Origin: Candidatus Villigracilis adiacens | Lineage (GTDB): Bacteria > Chloroflexota > Anaerolineae > Anaerolineales > Villigracilaceae | NCBI GenBank assembly: GCA_016703605.1 | Contig: JADJBU010000002.1 | Span: forward strand, 434,001 to 498,000 | DNA: 64,000 nucleotides | Direction of reading: 5' to 3' | Shown: one piece after another, positions 48,376-56,383 of the stretch | Layout: the number at the start of each line of letters is the position of its first letter | Numbering within the stretch: position 1 is the stretch's first letter | Program-made: the position numbers and the translations under genes | The notes under the pieces: generated by a model | The model's input: only the letters and a program-made list of their open reading frames with translations | What the model was told of the DNA's origin: nothing | Database searches by the model: none

Positions 48376-50895
48376 CTACGGCGCCTTGTAGATGACCGTT
48401 CCGCCCTGCTGGAAGATCGGCTGGAGGCGGAGCGCGAATTTCTCTTCGTTGATCCGCATGGAACCGCGCTCGAGATTCCCGATAAATATATATCGGATGC
48501 CATATTTTTCGATGATGGCTTGCGCCTCCTCCCAGCGGGCGGTGGTGTAAAGCATCAGAATATCGTTCTCGCGGGTTCCGTGGAGTTCATACCCGCCGCG
48601 CCACTGCGCCTCATGACCGGGCCAGCCGAGAACGGTGGGGTAGCCGGTGAAGGTGGAAATCCTCGCGTAATAACTGTAACTTCCGCCGATGGCTTCGGCT
48701 ACGACTCCCTCGGGCTGGGTCAGCAAAAATTGGATTCCGGCGGCATCGTCGGGGTTGTCGCGCTGGATGCGGGCGAAGTCGTCGAGGTTGTAGCCGAAGG
48801 TCGGTTTGAAATTTTCAGTCTTGGTCATCAAGCCGAAGATGGGGTAGAGCAGGCCGCAGAAGATGACGAGAGCCGTCAGCAGGCGGAAGCCGACGTTGGC
48901 GAAGGTGAATCCGCGCAGGGATTGGGAAAGACAGCCGACCCCGAACGCGGCGGTCAGACTCCATAACATCCATGCCTGGTAGTAGAACTTGAAGACGGTG
49001 TTGATGCGGTAGCCGAACTGGTCGCGCAGGAAGACGAATTCGGGCGCGAGGACGAGCAGGGCGCCGAGGGTGAGGAGGAGGAGAACAAAGGATGAGGGAT
49101 GACTTACGAGATTCGAGTTACGCGGGGTGTTTGATGTGGGGTGAGCGGTGGGCGACGAGTCAGGTTCCTCATTCCCTGCAAAGAGAAACGCCAGGGTGGG
49201 AATCAAAACCATGAGCAGGGTGATGAGGCTGCCGATGTGATTCAGTCTGCGTTCGGTCGTGGCGCCGAGGAATTGGGAGGCGGTCATGTTGAAGGAGGCG
49301 AGCAGTCCGTTGACGAGGTCTTTTTCGACGATGGTGGCGACCAGCCCGAGGACGAGGGTGAGCAGGGCAAGGATGAAGGTGAGTCCAAGCCCGATGGTGA
49401 ATCCCAGCTTCCAGTTTGGACGAGCCGGGGTTTTCATCCAATAAAAAAGAAGGAGGGAAAAGATCGGGATGAGGAGAGTCCCCCACATGACCCAGAAGTG
49501 CATTCCGCGCGTGGGGTACATGAAGTTGGGGATGATGCCGCCCGCCTGCGAGGAGAAGCCGAGGTAGAAGGGCAGGTACAGAATCAGGGAGAGGATGCCG
49601 AGTGGAATGCCGAGGAAGAAGAGGTCTTCGAGGCGGGAGCCGTTCCAGCCGTATTGGCTGGCGCGCCAGAGGGTGTAGGCAGAGACGATCAATGCGGCGG
49701 CGATGAGGATGTCCCATGTGTTGAGGAAGGCAAGCCCGCCGAGGGTGAGGGCGGCGAAGAAAAAGCCGGGGGGGTTGATGTCGAGCTGAACGCCGAGGAG
49801 TTCGATCTTGCGATCCTTCCATGCGCCGAGAAAGATGTTCAATGCGACGGAGACGGCAAGCAAGCCGAAGGGGATTGCCAGCACATGCGGATGCAGGTCG
49901 CCGAGCAGGAAGGAGAAGAAGGGGAATTCGTCGATCACTTCGCGGTGACCGCCGAGCATGTCGTAGTCCTGGATCACGCGCGAGGCGCGCCACCACCAGA
50001 GGTATCGGTCGGGCATCCAGCCGAAGGGTTCGACGGGCGGCTGGGAGAGCTCCTTCATGTCGAGCCAGGTCCAGAACGGGCTGGTGAAGACCCCGGCGGC
50101 GTCTTTCTTCCAGAACAGACCGAGGCGATGCAGGACTTCCAGCACGGTTTCAAAGTTGGAGACCAGCAGGAGGAAGATGGGGGCGAGGAGGGAGGAAGGG
50201 ATGAGCGATGAGGGGCGGGTTTCTGAATCGGTATTACGCATTACGGATTGCGAATTACGCGACGCGTGATGCGTAAAACGTAATGCCAGGAGATTGTAGA
50301 CGATGCCAAACGAGCCGATGGCGCCGAGGGCGAAGATAAGGGAGGTCATCAGGTTGTGCGCCATGCTGCCTGGGATGGATGCGATGCGGGCAAGCATGGC
50401 GGTCATTACGTAGCCGAAGTAGTAATAGGAAATGGCGTAGCCTGAAAGCCAGGCGTCCTGCGGCGGGAAGGTTTCGGAGCGCAGGATGCTGTTGATGAAC
50501 ATCAACTCCATCGGCTTTTCGGTGCTGGCAAGTTCGGGGTTGGCAGAGCGCGCAAAGGCGAGGAAGGCGAAGGCGAGCAGGAAGAGGGTTTCGGTGGTGA
50601 GGATGAGGGGGAGATTGGATTTGAAGAAAGTGATCAGCGGCGAGTGATCAGTGTACAGTGACCAGAGGCTCAGGGCAATAAGGACGGTGAGCGCAAGCAG
50701 GATGCCGCCGAGGTCGTTGCGGGATAAGCCGAAGGAGGTGAACAGCCAGAAGACGTAGCCCCAGAGCAGGAGTCCGGCTGCGCGCGCGAGGGTGTATCCG
50801 CGGTCTGGAAGGGTGGGGAAAAGGCGGTACGCGAGCGGAAAGGTCAGCAAGCCGAGCAGGGTGAGGGTGAAGTACCAGGTGAGGAAGGGGGTCAT
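48376..50895 (-). CDS. Chlor_Arch_YYY / DUF2298 membrane protein
   Basis: An 839-aa strongly hydrophobic protein of the Chlor_Arch_YYY (DUF2298) family. The hallmark lies near residue 155 (GYAISYYYFGYVMTAMLARIASIPGSMAHNL, YYYFG). A second family block is EFPFFSFLLGDLHPHVLAIPFGLLAVSVALN near residue 325. The soluble C-terminus (GIQFLLTQPEGVVAEAIGG … YGIRYIFIGNLERG) resembles GT-C C-terminal domains. The family occurs mainly in Chloroflexota and archaea and is linked to glycan or protein glycosylation neighbourhoods; the activity is unproven. Three loops (at about 49085-49160, 50215-50285 and 50636-50665) are encoded by word-like DNA read in frame. Confidence 0.9.
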   Translation of the reverse strand: MTPFLTWYFTLTLLGLLTFPLAYRLFPTLPDRGYTLARAAGLLLWGYVFWLFTSFGLSRNDLGGILLALTVLIALSLWSLYTDHSPLITFFKSNLPLILTTETLFLLAFAFLAFARSANPELASTEKPMELMFINSILRSETFPPQDAWLSGYAISYYYFGYVMTAMLARIASIPGSMAHNLMTSLIFALGAIGSFGIVYNLLALRFTHHASRNSQSVMRNTDSETRPSSLIPSSLLAPIFLLLVSNFETVLEVLHRLGLFWKKDAAGVFTSPFWTWLDMKELSQPPVEPFGWMPDRYLWWWRASRVIQDYDMLGGHREVIDEFPFFSFLLGDLHPHVLAIPFGLLAVSVALNIFLGAWKDRKIELLGVQLDINPPGFFFAALTLGGLAFLNTWDILIAAALIVSAYTLWRASQYGWNGSRLEDLFFLGIPLGILSLILYLPFYLGFSSQAGGIIPNFMYPTRGMHFWVMWGTLLIPIFSLLLFYWMKTPARPNWKLGFTIGLGLTFILALLTLVLGLVATIVEKDLVNGLLASFNMTASQFLGATTERRLNHIGSLITLLMVLIPTLAFLFAGNEEPDSSPTAHPTSNTPRNSNLVSHPSSFVLLLLTLGALLVLAPEFVFLRDQFGYRINTVFKFYYQAWMLWSLTAAFGVGCLSQSLRGFTFANVGFRLLTALVIFCGLLYPIFGLMTKTENFKPTFGYNLDDFARIQRDNPDDAAGIQFLLTQPEGVVAEAIGGSYSYYARISTFTGYPTVLGWPGHEAQWRGGYELHGTRENDILMLYTTARWEEAQAIIEKYGIRYIFIGNLERGSMRINEEKFALRLQPIFQQGGTVIYKAP

Positions 50896-50940
50896 CAGAG
50901 TTTACGGAAGGGGAGGTGGTTTGTAATTGGAGACTGGAGA

Positions 50941-51297
50941 TTAGAGATTGGGAAGGGAACGCCAGCCGCCGTCGGCATCGGGGGGGAAGTCTGATACGGA
51001 GGCGACGGCGTCGAGGTTGACGGGTCCGTAGACGTGGGGGAACAAATCTGCTTCGGAGATGCTTTCGGCAGGTGGACCGGCGGGCGGCTCCCATTTGACT
51101 TCGGGTTTGAGCCGGGTTTCATCCACTGCGAGCAGGACGAGGTCGGCGCGTCCTTTGTAAAAGGCATTGGCGACATGCAGCGCCTGTTTATCGGTCGAGA
51201 AATGGATGAAGCCTTCGGTGGCGAGACTGGGCGCGGTGTATTCGCCCCTTGCCTGCGCGGCAGACCAGTCTTCCTTTGAAGTGATGTGGAGAATCAT
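50941..51297 (-). CDS. DUF952 family protein
   Basis: A 118-aa protein of the DUF952 family: MILHITSKEDWSAAQARGEYTAPSLATEGFIHFST at the N-terminus, with VLLAVDETRLKPEVKWE and FPHVYGPVNLDAVASVSDF. DUF952 has an ADP-ribosyl-transferase-like fold in solved members; the cellular role is unknown. It sits between the two YYY genes on the same strand but is probably unrelated in function. It is surrounded by short repeat DNA. Confidence 0.88.
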   Translation of the reverse strand: MILHITSKEDWSAAQARGEYTAPSLATEGFIHFSTDKQALHVANAFYKGRADLVLLAVDETRLKPEVKWEPPAGPPAESISEADLFPHVYGPVNLDAVASVSDFPPDADGGWRSLPNL

Positions 51298-51395
51298 GCG
51301 GCTCCTATTCTTACGAATTACGGATTAGGTGGAAGGTGACGCGTAATCTATGGTGTTGCTCTTCTAAAAATATGCCGACCGCGTGGCGCTAAGAC

Positions 51396-51432
51396 GCAAA
51401 CTGAAGTTTGCGGTACGCCGTTTGCGGTACGC
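51396..51432. repeat. GCAAACTGAAGTTTGCGGTAC repeat
   Basis: GCAAACTGAAGTTTGCGGTACGCC and a second GTTTGCGGTACGCCGCG match the CCGCAAACTTCAGTTTGC unit at 40194 in reverse complement. It lies just past the end of the 1,645-aa gene. Confidence 0.65.
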
Positions 51433-51436
51433 CGCG

Positions 51437-54400
51437 TTATGGAATGACTTCGTAGATGGTTGTGTTGGCATCCTGATAGACGGCTGTCCAGTGTTCGCCT
51501 TCGTATTCGGCGAATTTTGCCAGTCCGTCCGGCGTGTCTGGGATGGCGGGATAGACGTTGCGCTCCAACTGGCCGACTACGATATAGCGCGCGTCGTATT
51601 TTTCGAGAAAGGCAAGCGCGAGGGTGATATCCGGCGTGGTATAGAAGCCGCCGATCTCGCGCACGCGTTCCTCGATCTGCGGACCCTGAAAGCCGCGCTG
51701 CTGGCGTTGATGCCAGTTCCAGCCGACCACACCGGGCAAGCCTGTGTAGATGGTGAAGCGCGTACACCAGCGGTATTCCGTGCAGTTGGCTTCGACGATG
51801 ACCGGCGAGCCTTCGATGTTGTCCTGCATCCAGCGGATGGCGCGGTAGTCCTCCGCCAGTTCCATGATCTGACCGTCCCAATGCTGGGTGTGCGCCATGA
51901 ATTCCATGCTGTCGAGGGTGTGCGGCGCGGCGGGGTTGATGCGGTCGCTGATCTTGTCTGTGGAGGCGGTGAGGGTGAACATAAAGGCGCACGCCAGCAG
52001 GATGTAGAAGCCGCCCTGATAAACGCCGCGCCATTTGGGCTTCCATACGGGGATGGCAGGCAGGGTCCAGCCAAAAGCCGCCGCCGCGCTGACGGCAAAC
52101 ATCATCCACGCCTGGAGATAGAGTTTGAAGATGGTGTTCATCCGTCCGATATCGCCGACCAGGGCAATGAACTCGACCGCGATGGTGATGGTCAGCGCCG
52201 TGCCTGCCAGGAATAGGACAAAGCGTTTCGTGTCCGGCTGGTCGGGGCGCAGGAGAAGGGTGGCGCACCAGAACGCCAGCGGCAGGGCGATAAAGCCAGC
52301 CACGGCCTTTTCAGCGACGAAGAACACGAGCAGGGCGATCACTGCCGCGAGGGCGATCTCGATCAGTATGGCAAAGGGAAGCAGGCGTTTCAGGTGCGAA
52401 ACGGGAGTCGCCGCCATCCATTCGCGGGTTTCCCAAACCAGCCAGGCGGTGATGATGAAGAGGAAGAAGCCCCATTGGGTGAAATACGATGAGAACGATG
52501 TGCGCGATGCCTGCCAGAACGAAACCGAGTTGTACGCCTGCCCGAACCATTGCGTAAAGGGCAGGTAGAAAAGCGCGCCAAGGATGTAAAGCAGCGCCGC
52601 CGCGCCGAGGGCAAGACCGGTTTTGACGATCCAGCCGGGCAGGTTGATGCGATCACCGGGATCAAAATAACGGATGATCGTATAAGCGGCGGGGATGGCA
52701 GCCAGCAGGAAGTAAGTGTACAGGTCCCAGGTATTGGTCGGTTTCAACGCGCCGATGAACAACGCGCCGACGACAAGGGCTGCGATCCATTCGCCCGGCG
52801 TCAATTTTGCGCGGGCGCGCAGGAAAGCCAAAGCCCAGAAAATGATGAACAACGCCAGCGGCATCACCAGCATGTGCGCGTGCAGATCGCTGTATAAGAA
52901 TGTGAACAGCGGGAATTCGGTGATCTCGTTGCCGGGTCCGGCTGGGATGACGCGGCTTGGGAACCAGTACCAGTCTCCGCGCCCAATGGGCAGGGAAGCG
53001 CCTTCGGTCATCATCTTCCACATGCCCTGGAACGCCCAACCCCAACGCTGAATGATTCCAGCGTCTGAGGGAATTGTCCCACCCGGGGCGGCAATGCGTT
53101 GGAACGCTCCGAACACCAGTTGAATCGTCCCGAGGTTGCCGAGGAGGACGGTGAGCAGCGATGCAGCGAGACCGGCTATAAGCGGAAAGTGGGAAGTGGA
53201 AAGTGAAGAATCTTCCGCCTCCGCCTGGGGCTTTCCACTCCCCAGCGCCGCATACCCAAGCACAAACGCGCCCAGCGCAACCAACGCGAACCATGTCGGC
53301 AATATCAGGTTATGGGCAATAGACGGGACAATGCCGAGAAGTTTCACCGGCGTTCCAGCCAGCACAAAACCGTAATAGTAGTAGTTGATATATCCGCCCG
53401 CAAACCACGGGTCATATGGCGGGAAACTTGTGCTTTTCAAGACCGCATTGAAATACGAAAAATCCATCGGGCGCTCGCCACCCTTGGACGGATGCCACAT
53501 ATCGGGGTTGCCCAAACGGATCAGCAGGTCAATCAGGAAGAAGGATAGGAAGACGATCTCCGCAATGACGAAGAAGCGGCGATTGGAATTCCAATCCTCC
53601 CGAATCTGATCCCTGCGCATCCATCCCAAGCCGATGCCTGCCACTGCGACCAAGCCGAATGCCACGCCGATGCTGGGACGCGTGTACGACAGCCCAAGCG
53701 AACCGCCCATCCATGCCAGCCACGCCAGCAACACCAAGCCGACGATTCTCCCCAAAGCGTAGGCATATTGCTTCAAGCCGGGCAAAGCCAGCCGGGCGAT
53801 TGGGTAGGCGAAAATTCCCAACACGAGGATGAAGACATACCAGAGCAGCGCCCCCACGAACGGATATTTGTTCTGCGCCCAGTCGTAATCGAACAGGTCC
53901 GACCATGTGCCGCCCGCGCGTTGTTCAGCCAACTTTGACTCCGGCAGGACCAAAGGCTTGAAACTGCTGAATTGACGCGCCGTCAGCGAGACGACCTTCG
54001 TCAGGTCCACCGAGCCGAGGACGGCGCGGATGTGATCCGCGTCGAACGAATCCGTTTTCTTGAAGATCAAGACCTTCGGATGGTCGTAAAAGGTGAAGGA
54101 TTCCTCCGCCCGCTGGTCGTTGATCGAGATGTTGCCGATGGTCGGGTAGGACTCGAAGACCGCCGCCAGTTCGAAGCCGAGCCGGCCTTCATACGTCCCG
54201 GGCTGGGCGAGGCGGTAACATTCGATGATCTCTTCGCCTTCGGGGCAGCCGATCAGTTCACGGTAGTACAGGGTCGTCATTGGGTAACGCTCCGGCACGC
54301 GAGTGATCTGCGCGTACTGGTGGTTGGTTGGGATGACGATGTAATCGGCCTTGGAGAGAACGGTGATGAAGCGCTCGAGCTTGTTGAAGTCTTCGCCCCA

Positions 54401-56374
54401 ATACACCTGCAGGACGAGGTCGTCGTTGCTGTACATTCCGCCGTAGGGATCGTAGTCGTCGATGCGGAAGGGCAGGCCCCAGTCGTAATCGGTCTCGTTG
54501 ACGATTGCCGAGCCGGTGATGAAAAGCGCCGTCCCAAGCGTTTCGATTCTGAGCGTGTAGGTCTCATCTTTCGAGAGCTTTACGACCTTGTCGAAGGTAA
54601 ATGCCAGTGGAGCGCCGCGCGGATCCGTTGTCGGCGTGGCATCCAGCAAGGTGGAAGCGCGAGCCAGCACGAGGTCCGGTTGGGAAGCGGAAGTGAGAGT
54701 CAGGTTGATGGGAACGGGAGTCCCGGCTTCGTCGCGGGCGTAGGCAAAAGTCACCCCGGTCAGTGAGCCGGTCTCGTTCGGGGAAAAAGATACCAAGTAG
54801 GGAGTATCCGGCGTGATGGCGACATTCGGCAGGACAGACAAGGGCTGCGCGATGGAGCCTTCATCCGTTTCGATGGCAAGGTTGACCGAGGAGGGGATGT
54901 TCTCGAATATCCAGCGCGATGCCGCCATGCGGGTTTCGTCGCGCAGGTAGATGCTTTGAAAGGCGAACGCCCAGGCGGCGGTGAGTGCCAGGACGGCGGC
55001 GCCGAGGATGCTTGCGAAGATCGTTCGAAAGTTTGAACGTTGGAACGTTTGAACTTTCAAACCTGTCAACTCAAACACGAACCATGCCGCCATCATACAC
55101 AAGAGCGGATAGATCGGAAGCTGGTAGCGCATGGCGGGGTTGAATTGAAGAGACTGCCAGACGAAATAGAACGCCGTCCATACCCAGAGCATCAGGTGAC
55201 GATGATCTCCCTTGAGGATGCGCCAGCCCATGAACAGAAAGCCCGCCCAAGCCAGAATGCCAAGCGGAAGACCCAGCCCCCAGCGCGTCAGGTTCTCGAA
55301 GGAATAGAGGTGCGTGCGGCGCGCCCATTGCAGGTTCCAGGGCGGGTCGGCTTTGCCGGAGGCTTGCGCGCGCTGTTCGGCAATACCGGCGATCCATTCC
55401 TTGTTCAGCATCAAGCCGTCGAAGGCGTACGGCTGGAAGATGCGGAAGGAAATGATGCAGGCAAGTCCGCCGGCGATGAGGGAGGCAGCAATCAGCGACC
55501 AGTAATGAGCGGGCAGTTTTTTGCTGCGGTCATAAACAAGCCAGCGGACGAAGAACGCCAACGGCAGGACGATCGCCATCGCCGCCGCATTGATCTTGGA
55601 CGCCATGCCCATGCCCAGCGCGAATCCGAACCCGATGGCGAGGAGGGAGAGGGGGTGAGTGATGAGAGATAGGAGAAATGAGTAACGAGTTGCAGAGTTA
55701 CCCGTCTCTCGTCCCTCGTCACTTGTTACTTTATCCTCGTTACTGGTTTCGCTGCCCTCGTCGCTTATCAACCCACCCTTCCATTCCAAAATCCCCGCCG
55801 CAAAGACAAGCGCGAGAAAGAGGAAGGTATTCACGAACAGGTCGGAGGTGAAATAGTGCGACTGCTGGATCTGCATCACCGCCAGCGCCGAGAAGGCGGC
55901 GGAAAGCAAACCCACCCTGCGTCCGTACAGGCGCGAGACCAGAAGATATAAAAAGAAAATGGCGAACAGGTCGGCAACAGCAGACATCTGCCGGGCAAAG
56001 AACTTCGATACCCCAAGTTCGTCGTTGCCCGTCGCTTCCATCAGGACGCGCGTCAGGGTCATCGGCAGGTTGCCGTAGACGAAGAAACCGTATCCGCGGT
56101 TGTAGGGGTTGAGCGTGGATTTTGCGCTGTCGAAATACTCGAGCGGGGTCATCCAGCGGCGATTTTCCGGGGGGCAGGCATCCACGAAGGCGTCCGCCGG
56201 TTCCGCGCAGGTCTGGGCGCGCAGACTGTCCAGCACGCCCATCAGAAATAATTCATCAGGATGCTGGTGATGTCCCTCGCCCCACTCGATGCCGCCCAGG
56301 CGCAAATATCCCGCCGCCAGCAGGACAATCACAAAAAGAATATCGTAAATCCACGGGTGTTTTTCGTTGGTCAT
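51437..56374 (-). CDS. GT-C glycosyltransferase fused to a Chlor_Arch_YYY domain
   Basis: A 1,645-aa two-part membrane protein. The N-terminal part (about 1-480) is GT-C-like (EGHHQHPDELFLMGVLDSL, ARQMSAVADLFAIFFLYLLVSRLYG, LQFNPAMRYQLPIYPLLCMM). A soluble region (about 480-830) follows, and the C-terminal half (about 860-1645) is a full Chlor_Arch_YYY module with GGYINYYYYGFVLAGTPVKLLGIVPSIAHNL near residue 995 and EFPLFTFLYSDLHAHMLVMPLALFIIFW near residue 1160. Its C-terminal tail (YDARYIVVGQLERN) matches the 839-aa paralogue. Fusion implies that YYY proteins act on the same substrate as the GT-C enzyme. In-frame word-like inserts lie at about 53180-53245, 55030-55075 and 55645-55770. Confidence 0.9.
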   Translation of the reverse strand: MTNEKHPWIYDILFVIVLLAAGYLRLGGIEWGEGHHQHPDELFLMGVLDSLRAQTCAEPADAFVDACPPENRRWMTPLEYFDSAKSTLNPYNRGYGFFVYGNLPMTLTRVLMEATGNDELGVSKFFARQMSAVADLFAIFFLYLLVSRLYGRRVGLLSAAFSALAVMQIQQSHYFTSDLFVNTFLFLALVFAAGILEWKGGLISDEGSETSNEDKVTSDEGRETGNSATRYSFLLSLITHPLSLLAIGFGFALGMGMASKINAAAMAIVLPLAFFVRWLVYDRSKKLPAHYWSLIAASLIAGGLACIISFRIFQPYAFDGLMLNKEWIAGIAEQRAQASGKADPPWNLQWARRTHLYSFENLTRWGLGLPLGILAWAGFLFMGWRILKGDHRHLMLWVWTAFYFVWQSLQFNPAMRYQLPIYPLLCMMAAWFVFELTGLKVQTFQRSNFRTIFASILGAAVLALTAAWAFAFQSIYLRDETRMAASRWIFENIPSSVNLAIETDEGSIAQPLSVLPNVAITPDTPYLVSFSPNETGSLTGVTFAYARDEAGTPVPINLTLTSASQPDLVLARASTLLDATPTTDPRGAPLAFTFDKVVKLSKDETYTLRIETLGTALFITGSAIVNETDYDWGLPFRIDDYDPYGGMYSNDDLVLQVYWGEDFNKLERFITVLSKADYIVIPTNHQYAQITRVPERYPMTTLYYRELIGCPEGEEIIECYRLAQPGTYEGRLGFELAAVFESYPTIGNISINDQRAEESFTFYDHPKVLIFKKTDSFDADHIRAVLGSVDLTKVVSLTARQFSSFKPLVLPESKLAEQRAGGTWSDLFDYDWAQNKYPFVGALLWYVFILVLGIFAYPIARLALPGLKQYAYALGRIVGLVLLAWLAWMGGSLGLSYTRPSIGVAFGLVAVAGIGLGWMRRDQIREDWNSNRRFFVIAEIVFLSFFLIDLLIRLGNPDMWHPSKGGERPMDFSYFNAVLKSTSFPPYDPWFAGGYINYYYYGFVLAGTPVKLLGIVPSIAHNLILPTWFALVALGAFVLGYAALGSGKPQAEAEDSSLSTSHFPLIAGLAASLLTVLLGNLGTIQLVFGAFQRIAAPGGTIPSDAGIIQRWGWAFQGMWKMMTEGASLPIGRGDWYWFPSRVIPAGPGNEITEFPLFTFLYSDLHAHMLVMPLALFIIFWALAFLRARAKLTPGEWIAALVVGALFIGALKPTNTWDLYTYFLLAAIPAAYTIIRYFDPGDRINLPGWIVKTGLALGAAALLYILGALFYLPFTQWFGQAYNSVSFWQASRTSFSSYFTQWGFFLFIITAWLVWETREWMAATPVSHLKRLLPFAILIEIALAAVIALLVFFVAEKAVAGFIALPLAFWCATLLLRPDQPDTKRFVLFLAGTALTITIAVEFIALVGDIGRMNTIFKLYLQAWMMFAVSAAAAFGWTLPAIPVWKPKWRGVYQGGFYILLACAFMFTLTASTDKISDRINPAAPHTLDSMEFMAHTQHWDGQIMELAEDYRAIRWMQDNIEGSPVIVEANCTEYRWCTRFTIYTGLPGVVGWNWHQRQQRGFQGPQIEERVREIGGFYTTPDITLALAFLEKYDARYIVVGQLERNVYPAIPDTPDGLAKFAEYEGEHWTAVYQDANTTIYEVIP

Positions 56375-56383
56375 AATTCCGTA

